DNA from: CATOSP01 sp965197545
GTDB lineage: Bacteria; Chloroflexota; Dehalococcoidia; Lucifugimonadales; UBA3495
Length of the DNA: 64,000 bases
Assembly (NCBI GenBank): GCA_965197545.1
Contig: CBDANJ010000007.1
Coordinates: forward strand, 1,178,001-1,242,000
Direction: 5' to 3'
Every line of letters begins with the position of its first letter. Within the stretch, counting starts at the first letter, position 1. Under the pieces are notes generated by a model. That model ran no database searches. It saw only the letters and a program-made list of their open reading frames with translations, and was not told where the DNA came from. This document shows, one piece after another, positions 9,601 to 18,136 of the stretch. The translations under genes and the position numbers were made by a program.

Positions 9601-11228
9601 AGATCTCAGGAAACAAGGTTGACGATTATATCGGCTGGGTGCGCAAAACTACGCCGGGAGTGGAGCTTATTTCCCCTCCCCCGCACCACGACATTTACTC
9701 GATTGAAGACCTTGCCCAGCTAATCCATGACCTCAAGACAATCAACCCGGACGCCCGCATTCACGTGAAGTTGGTGGCCGAGGTGGGAGTTGGCACGGTT
9801 GCGGCCGGTGTGGCCAAAGGCCATTCCGACGTGATTTTGATCAGCGGACACGACGGGGGGACCGGCAATTCACCGGAGTCTTCGATCAAGTACGCAGGGC
9901 TTCCATGGGAATTGGGAGTTGCCGAGACCCAGCAGGTATTGGTGGCCAACGACCTGCGCGGCAGGATCGCGTTGCAGACCGACGGCCAGCTCAAGACAGG
10001 CCGTGACGCCGCCATAGCCGCTCTTCTGGGAGCGGAGGAGTTCGGTTACGCTACCGGCGCGCTGGTGGTCAACGGCTGCATCATGCTGCGCAAGTGCCAC
10101 CTGGGCACCTGCTCGGTGGGTATCGCGACCCAGGACCCGGAACTCCGAAAGATGTTTGCCGGAAGGCCGGAATACCTGGTCAACTACTTCATGTTCGTCG
10201 CCGAAGAGATGCGGGAGATCATGGCCGAGATGGGTTTCCGCACGGTCAACGAAATGATCGGGCGAGTAGATATGCTGGACGGGCGGGAAGCCATCGAGCA
10301 TTGGAAGGCCCGGGGCCTGGACTTCTCCCGGCTGCTTTACCGTCATCCCAAGTCGGACGAGGTGGCGGTCTATTGCAAGGAGGAGCAGGACCACGGCCTG
10401 GAAGACGCGCTGGACCATGAGTTGATCGGCCTCTCCCAACCCGCCCTTGAGAACGGCAAGGCGGTGGAGATAGACCTGCCCATTCGCAATAGTCACCGGA
10501 CCGTCGGAGCAATGCTCAGCGGCAGGGTTTCGAAGAAATACGGAGAGGACGGCCTTCCAGAAGGCACCATCAAGATTCACCTGTCGGGCTCGGCCGGTCA
10601 GAGCTTTGGGGCATTTCTGGCGAAGGGCATCGACATCCGCCTCGACGGGGACACCAACGATTACATGGGTAAGGGCATGGCCGGTGGGCGCATAGTCGTT
10701 TGTCCGCCGGTCGACGCCGGATTTGTAGCCGAAGAGAACATCATCATCGGCAACGTAGCCATGTACGGGGCCACCGGCGGCGAGGTGTTCATTCGAGGCA
10801 GGGCCGGTGAGCGGTTCTGTGTGCGCAACAGCGGAGTCAAGGCCGTCATCGAAAGCGTTGGCGACCACGGCTGCGAATACATGACCGGCGGGGTAGTCGT
10901 GGTATTGGGCCACACGGGCCGCAATTTTGGCGCGGGAATGAGCGGAGGAATCGCTTTCGTAAACGATGAAGAAGGCGACTTCGATATACGATTCAACCCC
11001 GGCCTGGCAGACCTGGAAGAAGTGACCGACCCGGTGGACCAGGCCATACTCAAGGAGATGGTTGAGGGACACCTGCTCCATACCGGCAGCGAAAAGGCCA
11101 GAGATCTGCTGAAGGTCTGGGACAAGTCTTTGGCCAATTTCAAGAAGATCATGCCCCGCGATTACCGGCGCGTGTTGGAAGAGCGCAGACAACGCGAGGA
11201 ACAACCCGTGGCGGCTGGCGACAATTAG
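6651..11228 (+). CDS. gltB: Glutamate synthase, large (alpha) subunit
   Basis: 1525 residues from ATG 6651; a start at 6552 would add 33 residues with no family match. The enzyme makes two glutamates from glutamine and 2-oxoglutarate. The class-II glutaminase nucleophile is Cys22 (D-S-C-G-V-G), exposed by removal of the first 21 residues. The central FMN domain has G-H-D-G-G-T-G, and the 3Fe-4S site is C-x5-C-x4-C in C-I-M-L-R-K-C-H-L-G-T-C. The C-terminal Gly-rich beta-helix (M-T-G-G-x-V-V-V-L-G) is intact. A TATAAT at 6484-6489 with a poor -35 is the likely promoter. gltD follows after an intervening Uma2 gene. Confidence 0.97.
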   Translation: MDALSELAQYGLYTPDLEHDSCGVGLVANVKGEKTHQIVTESLQVLINLGHRGACGRDPETGDGAGILFQMPDAFLRNQCAPLGISLPPPGRYGVGMLFLPPEDEAESKCRNLVERVVSDEGLEFIGWRDVPTDPTQIGTDARAVCPRIRQVFVSAGDLDRERLERKLYVIRKVIEHSMASAGITDEEADYFYICSMSAKTIVYKGLLMAHQISGFYPDLADEELASAFALVHSRFSTNTLGHWKLAHPYRYLAHNGEINTLRGNLNWMHARESQFESPLFGDDMKKIPPVMTPGASDTASIDNALELLLMTGRDLAHSMLMLIPEAWDQHETMSQERRDFYEYHSCLMEPWDGPAMIVASNGHHICGFLDRNGLRPFRYLVTFDDKLVMASETGVLDIPASNVKEKGRLQPGRMFLVDLEQGRIIVDEEMKRDLASRQPYGQWLKDNKVSLDDLPTPDMARASYLTNGSDRSAGGPPDIQQLQRAFGYTIEELRMLTAPMALNGAEAVGSMGNDAPLAVLSDENQLLFNYFKQLFAQVTNPPLDAIREDLVTSVEAFIGREQNLFEETPGHCHQLKLKSPLISNEDLEKIRRIDAGSIQSVTLSTLFDTQAGPGAMKAALENLAEQASQAIAEGHCIIILSDRNVDSRWAPIPSLLATSAVHHHLIREGTRTEAGLVVESGEPREVHHFSLLVGYGAGAINPYLALDTVQEMAEAGELNGTKPDYAAKNFLKANEKGMLKVMSKMGISTVQSYRGAQIFEAIGLSQELIEQYFTWTPSRIEGIGLDAVEDETLERHRAAFSEEQPAATRELPMGGFYQWRRDGEFHQWNPESIAKLQFAARANSWEAYREFAALSNDQSRKMATLRGLLEFKSVLPSVPLDEVEPASEIVKRFATGAVSLGSISKEAHETMAIAMNRLGARSNTGEGGEDFNRYTPDANGDSRSSAVKQVASGRFGVTPNYLVNATDLQIKMAQGSKPGEGGQISGNKVDDYIGWVRKTTPGVELISPPPHHDIYSIEDLAQLIHDLKTINPDARIHVKLVAEVGVGTVAAGVAKGHSDVILISGHDGGTGNSPESSIKYAGLPWELGVAETQQVLVANDLRGRIALQTDGQLKTGRDAAIAALLGAEEFGYATGALVVNGCIMLRKCHLGTCSVGIATQDPELRKMFAGRPEYLVNYFMFVAEEMREIMAEMGFRTVNEMIGRVDMLDGREAIEHWKARGLDFSRLLYRHPKSDEVAVYCKEEQDHGLEDALDHELIGLSQPALENGKAVEIDLPIRNSHRTVGAMLSGRVSKKYGEDGLPEGTIKIHLSGSAGQSFGAFLAKGIDIRLDGDTNDYMGKGMAGGRIVVCPPVDAGFVAEENIIIGNVAMYGATGGEVFIRGRAGERFCVRNSGVKAVIESVGDHGCEYMTGGVVVVLGHTGRNFGAGMSGGIAFVNDEEGDFDIRFNPGLADLEEVTDPVDQAILKEMVEGHLLHTGSEKARDLLKVWDKSLANFKKIMPRDYRRVLEERRQREEQPVAAGDN

Positions 11229-11278
11229 GGGCTAGCCGGGTCTCCTGGATTGCCCACGATGATCGAAGGGATGTCGAA

Positions 11279-11827
11279 TTGACCACCACCAAGTTGGTTA
11301 CCGCCGATGATCTACTCGTTATGCCAGGCGACGGCTATCGGTATGAGTTGATCGAAGGACAGTTGGTGAAGATGGCCCCAGCCGGGTTCCGGCACGGAAG
11401 GTATGCGGCGCGCCTTTGCTCTCTTTTGGAACAGTATGTTCATGCTAGCCAGTCCGGCACGGTAGTTACGGCGGAAGCCGGATTCAGGTTGGCTTCTGAC
11501 CCCGACACCGTGCGCGCTCCTGATGTCGCCTTCGTAGACCGGTCCCGCGCCAGCGAAACCGGCGATGAGCAGGGGTTCTGGCCAGGCGCCCCAGATTTGG
11601 CGGTTGAGGTGGTGTCACCTAGCGACTCCTACACCGAGGTGGAGAGCAAGGCCCTCCTATGGCTCGATGCAGGGACAACCGCGGTTGTGGTCGTCGACCC
11701 CCGGCGGCAGACTGTGACCGTCTATCGTTCCCGGTCAGACATTGTGATTTTGACGGAGGACGATATACTTGATGTACAGGACGTGGTAACAGGCTGGACT
11801 CTGCCGCTTAGAGAGCTATTCGGCTGA
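11279..11827 (+). CDS. Uma2 family PD-(D/E)xK endonuclease-like protein (DUF820)
   Basis: 182 residues from a TTG start with GAAGGGAT before it; the nearby ATG at 11259 is out of frame and stops at once. The family order is intact: Y-E-L-I-E-G near 22-27, R-A-P-D-V-A-F near 80-86, P-D-L-A-V-E-V-V-S-P-S-D near 102-113, and K-x-x-x-W-L-D near 122-129. These carry the E/D-ExK-type residues of the PD-(D/E)xK fold. Biological role is not established; the family is abundant in cyanobacteria and Chloroflexota. It lies 50 nt after gltB and 92 nt before gltD, splitting a pair that is usually adjacent. Confidence 0.85.
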   Translation: MTTTKLVTADDLLVMPGDGYRYELIEGQLVKMAPAGFRHGRYAARLCSLLEQYVHASQSGTVVTAEAGFRLASDPDTVRAPDVAFVDRSRASETGDEQGFWPGAPDLAVEVVSPSDSYTEVESKALLWLDAGTTAVVVVDPRRQTVTVYRSRSDIVILTEDDILDVQDVVTGWTLPLRELFG

Positions 11828-11919
11828 CGGGGCTCCTCATCGGAGGAGTCTGAGAATAGTGTATTCAAGACCTTGTTTGGGCAACCAGCCAGGGCAAAGA
11901 GGAAATGAAGTAGCTGCCT

Positions 11920-13377
11920 ATGGGTGATCCCAGTGGATTCATGCGCTCCGAGCGCGCGGCTCCGGAACGTCGTCCTCCAATAGAGCGAAAGAACGATTTT
12001 CGCGAGTTCTACAAGCCTTGGCCCGAAGGCCACGCACGGGAGCAGGGCGGCCGCTGCATGGACTGCTCGGTACCCTTCTGCCACATGGGTTGCCCCCTCG
12101 GAAACGTGATTCCGGAGTTCAACCACCAGGTCTACCTGGGTAACTGGGAGAGGGCCCTCCACGTCCTGCTTTCAACCAATAACTTCCCGGAGTTCACCGG
12201 ACGTATCTGCCCCGCTCCTTGCGAGGTGTCATGTGTGCTAAGCATTAACTCCGACCCGGTAACCATCGAGTATATCGAGAAAGAGATCGCGGACCGGGCG
12301 TTCGAGGAAGGCTGGATCAAGGCCGAACCCCCTGCGGAGCGCACCGGAAAAAGTGTTGCGGTGGTGGGATCGGGGCCCGCTGGCCTGGCAGCCGCGCAAC
12401 AGCTCAACCGGGCCGGCCACTGGGTCACCGTGTTTGAGCGCGACGAATACATCGGCGGTCTTCTCACCCTGGGCATCCCGAACTTCAAACTGGACAAGAC
12501 CGTCGTTCAACGCCGCGTGGACCTGATGGCGGAGGAAGGGGTCACTTTCCGCCCTGGCGTCAACATGGGAGTTGATTACGAGGCCGACAAGCTGTTGGAA
12601 GAGTTCGACGCGGTCTGCCTGACCTGCGGCTCAACCCAGCCGCGTGACCTGCCGGTGCCGGGCCGTGAGTTGGACGGCGTGCATTTTGCCATGGAGTATC
12701 TGACTCAGCAAAACAGGCTGTTGGCGGGTCAATCGGTAGACCCCTCCGAGCGGATCAGCGCTGAGGGCAAACGGGTGGTGATCCTGGGAGGCGGGGACAC
12801 CGGCGCGGACTGCCTGGGCACCGCACATCGGCAAGGGGCTGAGATAGTGCATCAGCTTGAACTGCTGTCCGAGCCTCCGTTGGAACGCCGGCCCGACAAT
12901 CCCTGGCCACAGTGGCCCAACGTTCTCCGGTCTTCCGCCGCCCATGAAGAAGGCGGCATCCGCGACTACGATGTTATGACCAAGTCCTTCTCTGGCCGGG
13001 ATGGCAAGGTAGAGAAGCTTCATGCGGTCCGGGTGGAATGGGTGCCGTCGGAGAATGGCGGACGGCCGTCGATGCGGGAAGTACCCGACAGCGATTTTGA
13101 GATCGACACCGAGTTGGTGTTGCTTGCGATGGGCTTCTTGCACCCGGAACACGGCGCGATGGTGGAACAGCTAGGAGTGGAATTGGACGGGCGTGGGAAC
13201 ATCACGACCGACGCCAACAAGATGACTTCCGTTCCAGGCGTATTCGCGGGCGGTGACGCGGCTCGAGGCCAGTCCTTGGTGGTCTGGGCGATCGCGGAAG
13301 GGCGCGATCTAGCCCGGGGGGTAGATCTCACGTTGATGGGCCAGACGAAACTGCCCCGTTCACTACCGGCGGCGTAA
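11920..13377 (+). CDS. gltD: Glutamate synthase, small (beta) subunit
   Basis: 485 residues. This FAD protein takes electrons from NAD(P)H and passes them through 4Fe-4S clusters to GltB. N-terminal cysteine groups C-M-D-C-x3-F-C-x2-G-C (residues 46-58) and R-I-C-P-A-P-C-E-V-S-C bind the clusters. The FAD site is V-V-G-S-G-P-A-G-L-A-A-A and the NAD(P)H site V-I-L-G-G-G-D-T-G-A-D-C. A late G-V-F-A-G-G-D-A-A-R-G is typical of the family. It presumably shares the gltB transcript despite the Uma2 gene between them. Confidence 0.96.
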   Translation: MGDPSGFMRSERAAPERRPPIERKNDFREFYKPWPEGHAREQGGRCMDCSVPFCHMGCPLGNVIPEFNHQVYLGNWERALHVLLSTNNFPEFTGRICPAPCEVSCVLSINSDPVTIEYIEKEIADRAFEEGWIKAEPPAERTGKSVAVVGSGPAGLAAAQQLNRAGHWVTVFERDEYIGGLLTLGIPNFKLDKTVVQRRVDLMAEEGVTFRPGVNMGVDYEADKLLEEFDAVCLTCGSTQPRDLPVPGRELDGVHFAMEYLTQQNRLLAGQSVDPSERISAEGKRVVILGGGDTGADCLGTAHRQGAEIVHQLELLSEPPLERRPDNPWPQWPNVLRSSAAHEEGGIRDYDVMTKSFSGRDGKVEKLHAVRVEWVPSENGGRPSMREVPDSDFEIDTELVLLAMGFLHPEHGAMVEQLGVELDGRGNITTDANKMTSVPGVFAGGDAARGQSLVVWAIAEGRDLARGVDLTLMGQTKLPRSLPAA

Positions 13378-13424
13378 AACCCCTATCCATTCGCGTGTGT
13401 AGCGCCTACCCAGCGCCCTACAGT

Positions 13425-14513
13425 CTACTGTACCGGCCCAATCTGAAAACCGTCGAAAGCGGTGAGAATCTGGGTTAATTCGGCAGCTTCCACCTGAAAA
13501 GACAGCCCCAGTAGATCGCCTTCTTGGTAGGCAGCCACGTTCTCGACCTTCTTCCCACCAACCACGAGGCCGTCTTCAACCAGCTCCAAGGCCGTCGCCG
13601 CCTGCGGCACGTCCTCAAACACGGCTACCCCCGAGACCCTAAGCGCGTTGGTGTCGACCAGGTCGATGCTGAAGGCCGTTGCTTCGCATTCCAGGGGTTT
13701 GACTCCGTCTGCCGTAGGGGAGGTCAAGGCGCAGTCGCTGGTGAGGCTTGCCGTTACACCAGGGGGTAACGGCGCCAAAAGCGCGGCGAAGCGCGGATTG
13801 TCCAACACCCTCGAAGTTGTTCCAGCGTAGGCGTCGATGGCTGATTTTATTCCATCGAGCCCGGACCCTCCACCCCCTGCCCCGCCGAGGAAAATCACAG
13901 ATATGGTGTCACCTACCGCCGCTCCGGCAAGCAATGCGCCTGAGAGGTCAATTAGGGAAATTGAATACCCTTTGTAAATCTCTCGTTGTACCTCCTGTTG
14001 CGCGCTTCCATAGGACAACGCGACTTCCAATAGACCTTCGACATCGATAGGCCCCTCAATGGATATGAGGACGCCTTGAGGGTCTGTACTTACAGCCGCC
14101 AAGAGCTGGTCAATGAGCGATAGCGTGCCTGGGGGGAGAGTGGCCAGGAATTGTGGGACCTGCAGGGACCCGATGCTCTGCAGCTCCGGGTTCTCCCGAA
14201 CGGCCTTGACGTTCAGGAACTGCACTGCGGCGAAACCCTCCGGCACAACTGCCCACAGATCCTCCAGACCGCCCGGTACGCCCGCCGAACGCTGGCCCTT
14301 CCTCTGTGGAGGTACCGGGCTGGTTTCGGTCGCGGGCGTTGGCGTCGGAGTGGCAGGGGACGTATTGGTAGGCGCGGGTGTCGGTATGGGCGTGGCAGTA
14401 GGCGAAGGTGTCTCTGTGGGCGGGGGTGCCGGTTCTCTCAGGGTGCAACCAAGCTGGCAGGTCAGGACAAGGGCGAGGGACAGGACCACGGCCAGCCACC
14501 GATCGGGGGTCAC
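13425..14513 (-). CDS. Secreted or lipid-anchored protein with Pro/Thr-rich linker, unknown function
   Basis: 362 residues from a GTG whose last two bases overlap the TGA of pyk (a 4-nt overlap), so it is probably translated by coupling. A hydrophobic signal (residues 5-22) precedes Cys23. The Q-L-G-C context is close to a lipobox. Residues 29-70 form a Thr/Pro/Ala repeat linker of the kind found between a membrane anchor and an external domain. The remaining ~290 residues have alternating strands and a Gly-rich loop near 205-215. They recall DUF3352-type proteins, but I cannot confirm a family. Confidence 0.75.
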   Translation of the reverse strand: MTPDRWLAVVLSLALVLTCQLGCTLREPAPPPTETPSPTATPIPTPAPTNTSPATPTPTPATETSPVPPQRKGQRSAGVPGGLEDLWAVVPEGFAAVQFLNVKAVRENPELQSIGSLQVPQFLATLPPGTLSLIDQLLAAVSTDPQGVLISIEGPIDVEGLLEVALSYGSAQQEVQREIYKGYSISLIDLSGALLAGAAVGDTISVIFLGGAGGGGSGLDGIKSAIDAYAGTTSRVLDNPRFAALLAPLPPGVTASLTSDCALTSPTADGVKPLECEATAFSIDLVDTNALRVSGVAVFEDVPQAATALELVEDGLVVGGKKVENVAAYQEGDLLGLSFQVEAAELTQILTAFDGFQIGPVQ

Positions 14514-15946
14514 GTGGGGACCGTTTCCGCCTGTGTGCGGGTAAGGTACTCTTTCATGTCGAGCACGACTATGGTGTTGGTGGTCCCGGAAACGCCGGGT
14601 AGGAAGCCGTGAACGATGGTCACCACGTCTTCCTTATCCACCATTCCGGAGTCCAAGGACGCATGGACCAGCGACGACACCAGGCGGGCGACATCTTGAT
14701 CTATGGGTACGACTCCGACCGGGCTGAGACCCCAACCCAAACACAGCTTGCGCAGAATGGCTTCGTCGTGGGAAAAGACGATGATGTCATTCTCAGGCCT
14801 AAACCTGGAGACTTCGAATGCGGCACGGCCTGTGCTGGTGATCACGATGGGCTTGGAGCCCAGAGACCGAACCAAACGTCCCGCAGCGGCGGCGATGGCC
14901 TGAGTCCGGTTGCGGGAGACGTGGTCCTGGTGGTAGGGATAGACGCTCTCGGCCTCCCGGATGGTGAGGTCGGCCACATGCACGGTCTCCACGGGGAATT
15001 GGCCGACGGCTGTTTCGTCCGAAAGGAGGATGGCGTCGCAACCATCGAGCACGGCGTTGGTGATGTCCGACACCTCAGCGCGAGTGGGAGTGGGGGATTC
15101 CACCATGGACCGGAGCATTTGGGTGGCGATCACGGATATCTTGGCCGCGTCGTTCGCCTTCCTTACGATTTCCTTCTGAACGATGGGCACCCTCTGCATG
15201 GGAATCTCTACGCCCAGGTCGCCCCGCGCCACCATAACGGCGTCGATGTTGTCGAGAATCGAGTCGAGGTTATCGATTCCCTCACCGCGTTCCAGCTTGG
15301 CCATGACCAGGGCTTGGCATCCGATACTATCCAGGTACTCCCTGGCGTATATTACGTCTTCCATCGAGCGGACGAAAGACAGGGCAACCCAGTCCAGTCC
15401 CTGCTGCACGCCAAATTGGAGGTGGACCTTGTCGTCTTCGGTCAGGACCGGCTGGTCTATGGACACACCAGGCAGGTTGACACCTTTGTAGGACGAGAGT
15501 AGGGCGCTGGCGTTGCGGACTTGTAGTTTGATTTCGTCCCGCGTTGTCTCCAGGACTTCCAGGCAGACCGTGCCGTCTGAAATATATACCAGGTGTCCGG
15601 GCTCCAGGCTCCTCAGGACCGAAGGCTGGGGAAAGGGTAGGACGTCTTCTTGATGGGAGACCGCATCGGGGACCATGGTGACGGTCTGGCCCGGGGTGAG
15701 CCTGATTGTGCCGTCGACCGCTCCCAGGCGCATTTTGATCCCGCCCAGATCTTGAAGAATGGCGACCTGGCGGCCCTTCTCCCGAGACAACTCCCGAATG
15801 TCTTTTATGACGCTGGCGTGTTCCTCAAGGGTACCGTGAGAGAAATTTAGGCGGGCGCAGTCCATGCCAGCTTCGATCAACTGGCCCAGGGTATCCCGGT
15901 CTCTCGAGGTAGGGCCGATAGTGACGATGATTTTGGTTTTGCGCAT
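14510..15946 (-). CDS. pyk: Pyruvate kinase
   Basis: 478 residues. It converts phosphoenolpyruvate and ADP to pyruvate and ATP. N-terminal K-I-I-V-T-I-G-P, C-A-R-L-N-F-S-H-G, the M-V-A-R-G-D-L-G-V-E active-site loop and the P-T-P-T-R-A-E-V-S-D-I-T-N-A-V-L-D-G block are present. Two motifs deviate. The usual D-L-x-G-P-K-I-R is D-L-G-G-I-K-M-R here, keeping the Lys. L-S-x-E-T-A reads L-S-D-E-T-A, and T-Q-M-L-E-S has Arg in place of Glu. A complete C-terminal domain follows. A putative lipoprotein gene overlaps its stop. Confidence 0.95.
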   Translation of the reverse strand: MRKTKIIVTIGPTSRDRDTLGQLIEAGMDCARLNFSHGTLEEHASVIKDIRELSREKGRQVAILQDLGGIKMRLGAVDGTIRLTPGQTVTMVPDAVSHQEDVLPFPQPSVLRSLEPGHLVYISDGTVCLEVLETTRDEIKLQVRNASALLSSYKGVNLPGVSIDQPVLTEDDKVHLQFGVQQGLDWVALSFVRSMEDVIYAREYLDSIGCQALVMAKLERGEGIDNLDSILDNIDAVMVARGDLGVEIPMQRVPIVQKEIVRKANDAAKISVIATQMLRSMVESPTPTRAEVSDITNAVLDGCDAILLSDETAVGQFPVETVHVADLTIREAESVYPYHQDHVSRNRTQAIAAAAGRLVRSLGSKPIVITSTGRAAFEVSRFRPENDIIVFSHDEAILRKLCLGWGLSPVGVVPIDQDVARLVSSLVHASLDSGMVDKEDVVTIVHGFLPGVSGTTNTIVVLDMKEYLTRTQAETVPT

Positions 15947-16073
15947 ACGACAGGCACCTCAGCACGCCGGTCCCGGCACGACTCCCAGTCTCTCTTGTCC
16001 TCCCAGTGTAATCCAGATTGATACTGGAAATATAGCCTGGGAGACCATCTCGATTGCCTATTAGCGTTTCCCC

Positions 16074-16109
16074 AAGAAAAAGGGGCGCGGTCGCATTACC
16101 GTGCCCCTT
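16074..16109 (-). terminator. Intrinsic terminator after the LLM oxidoreductase gene
   Basis: A 12-bp stem (16080-16091 with 16098-16109, one G-U pair) and a 6-nt loop. On the minus strand the stem runs into five T (complement of 16077-16081). It lies about 90 nt after the LLM gene stop and separates it from pyk. Confidence 0.85.
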
Positions 16110-16200
16110 GTGAGTCGATGGGAGTCCCGTGATCACCAAAGCGTTACTGGATGGAACGCGTCTATTTTCAGGCTAAGCGCCACGGGAGATCGGTCCAGGT

Positions 16201-17364
16201 CTATCCCCTGGTGGCGTCGTAGGTCTCGGTGGCGCGCTGGATGGCGGCCCGGCGGTTGACCTGGAGTTCGTCCTTGATGTTACTGGCCCAGCGGCTGGAA
16301 GCGTGGATGCCGGCAAGGCTGCCCTGGAACCTGGGCATTACGTACCGGGCCAGCAGTTCGTAGCTCTTCATTACCTTTTCTCTGGAAGCCCAGTCCTCCA
16401 CCCGGATCATGAAGCTGCCAAACCCGCCGCTCATCTCCTGGAGACGCTCGATGCCGGCGATGCAGTCGTCGGGAGTGCCGACGATCCACTGATTGTTTTC
16501 CACCATGTGATCGACGATCTGGTCGCGGGGAACGTCCGGGGCGTTGTTGCCCAGCGTGTTCTGGAAATACTCGGTGACGATGCGGGCGCCGCCCTCGCGT
16601 ATATCTTCGTAAGCCTGTTTTTTGCTCTCAGCAAGATGCACGCCAGAGACGATGCCCCAGTCTTCTCGGTGGACTTCCTGCCCATGCTCGGCAGCCGACT
16701 CCTCGGCGATGGACCAGAGGTCCTGCAACGTTGTCTTGCGCACCGTGCCCCGCGGCACGGCCATGGAGAGTACCGCGGCGCCGTGCTTACCGGCAACGGT
16801 AACCCCGGCGGGTGACTCGACGGAGGCCACGGCTATGGGCACATGAGGCTGCTGGTAGGGGCGAAGCTGGAGGAGGCCGTCATTAAGCTCAAACCAGTCG
16901 CTCTTGTAGGTGAAGGGCTCGGTCTCGGTCATTAGGCGGATTATGACGCCCAGGGACTCGTCCATCATTTCCCGTTGGCGGGAGGGGTCGATTCCGAACA
17001 TGTAGGCGTCGGTGCCCAGGGCCCCGGGTCCGACTCCCAGGATCACCCTGCCCCTGGTCAGGTGGTCCAGCAGCACCATTCGGTTGGCCACCATGTAGGG
17101 ATGGTGGTAGGGCAGGCTGATCACGCCGGTGCCCAACCTGATGGTCCGGGTGCGCTCGGCGGCGGTGGCCATGAACAGTTCTGGAGAGCAAATGGTCTCC
17201 CATCCCGCGCTGTGATGCTCCCCGATGTAAGCCTCGTCGTACCCCAGGGTGTCCAACCACTGGAGCAACTCCAAGTCTCGTTCAAGGGCCAGAGTCGGGT
17301 TCTCGTTGGTGGGGTGGAAGGGGGCCATGAACACTCCGAATTTCATCCTGGCCGGTACGTTCAT
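16201..17364 (-). CDS. LLM-class flavin-dependent oxidoreductase
   Basis: 387 residues, a bacterial-luciferase-like TIM barrel. Such enzymes use FMNH2 or F420 to oxidise or reduce organic substrates. The start is supported by GAGG about 9 nt upstream. Family signs are the N-terminal K-F-G-V-F-M-A-P, the G-Y-D-E-A-Y-I-G-E-H-H block (residues 39-49), R-L-G-T-G-V-I-S-L-P-Y-H-H-P near 74-87, and G-R-V-I-L-G-V-G-P-G. Length and the E-H-H motif resemble limonene-monooxygenase-type members. Substrate and cofactor cannot be read from sequence. A terminator follows, so it is probably transcribed alone. Confidence 0.9.
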   Translation of the reverse strand: MNVPARMKFGVFMAPFHPTNENPTLALERDLELLQWLDTLGYDEAYIGEHHSAGWETICSPELFMATAAERTRTIRLGTGVISLPYHHPYMVANRMVLLDHLTRGRVILGVGPGALGTDAYMFGIDPSRQREMMDESLGVIIRLMTETEPFTYKSDWFELNDGLLQLRPYQQPHVPIAVASVESPAGVTVAGKHGAAVLSMAVPRGTVRKTTLQDLWSIAEESAAEHGQEVHREDWGIVSGVHLAESKKQAYEDIREGGARIVTEYFQNTLGNNAPDVPRDQIVDHMVENNQWIVGTPDDCIAGIERLQEMSGGFGSFMIRVEDWASREKVMKSYELLARYVMPRFQGSLAGIHASSRWASNIKDELQVNRRAAIQRATETYDATRG

Positions 17365-17630
17365 CTCGCTATCCTCATCTCTAGGCTATGGGTCGGTTTC
17401 TCGTACATGGGTGGACGTGGCAACCCATCTGGAATAATGACTATCCACAGCTAATTCTAACACGGGGCTTCGGTTTCATCTATTGGGGGTATTGGGGCTA
17501 ACCCGCGTCAACATGGGCGAGTGGCGGTGCGGACCGAGGAGCGTTCGGGACAGTAGCGGGAGGGAATTAAACATGGTATCTTTGTCAAATCTCGAGACTC
17601 CACTAGATTCAGCCACGGAGAGGTAGCGAA

Positions 17631-18056
17631 ATGCCGCAAATCAAGCACATCGCCATTGCGACCAACGACGCCGCGAAAACGGCAAAGTTCTATTCTGAAG
17701 TGTTCGGCCTACGTGAGGTAGCCAAGCTGGAGAGCGAAAACGCCAAGGGGTTTATGCTCAGCGACGGCAACATCAACATGGCGATTCTGGACTTCCAAAA
17801 TGACGCGGTCGCCGGTGAGCGGGGGAAGGACTGGGAAGGCATCCACCACATAGGTTTTGAAGTGGAAAGCCTGGAAGATATAGAGCAGCGATTGGCCAAC
17901 GCCGGTTCCAAGCCCATGGACGAGGTCAACCATGCGCTCCACGCCGGCATGGGGGGTCCCCGCAGCCAGAACGTGGAGACCAAGTACCAAGGACCCAACG
18001 GCGAGATGATCGACGTCTCCGGCACCGGTTGGGTCGGCACCCGCGGATTGGACTAG
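17631..18056 (+). CDS. VOC-fold protein (glyoxalase / extradiol dioxygenase-like)
   Basis: 141 residues. It is a single vicinal-oxygen-chelate domain made of two beta-alpha-beta3 units: an N-terminal I-K-H-I-A-I-A-T-N-D, F-Y-x-E-V-F-G-L, and a second unit with H-H-I-G-F-E-V. His5 and the His-His pair near residue 71 with later Glu residues could bind a divalent metal. GGAGAGG lies before the ATG. A strong terminator follows 27 nt after the stop, so it is a one-gene transcript. Substrate unknown. Confidence 0.85.
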   Translation: MPQIKHIAIATNDAAKTAKFYSEVFGLREVAKLESENAKGFMLSDGNINMAILDFQNDAVAGERGKDWEGIHHIGFEVESLEDIEQRLANAGSKPMDEVNHALHAGMGGPRSQNVETKYQGPNGEMIDVSGTGWVGTRGLD

Positions 18057-18083
18057 CCCGCACTCTCAGGACCCAGACAGCAA

Positions 18084-18116
18084 GACGCCCGGCCAGATTG
18101 GCCGGGCGTCCTTTTT
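18084..18116 (+). terminator. Intrinsic terminator after the VOC gene
   Basis: A perfect 11-bp stem (18084-18094 with 18100-18110) closed by a 5-nt loop, then C and five T (18112-18116). It is the cleanest terminator in the window. Confidence 0.95.
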
Positions 18117-18136
18117 GCCGTGTCTCCCGGCTGGAG

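Noticed and set aside
9870..11204. Long 444-codon frame opposite gltB
   Set aside because: It lies wholly within gltB on the other strand, has no ribosome site or family match, and is a by-product of GC-rich codon use.
14609..15502. 297-codon plus-strand frame
   Set aside because: It is antisense to the well-supported pyruvate kinase gene, with no signal for translation.
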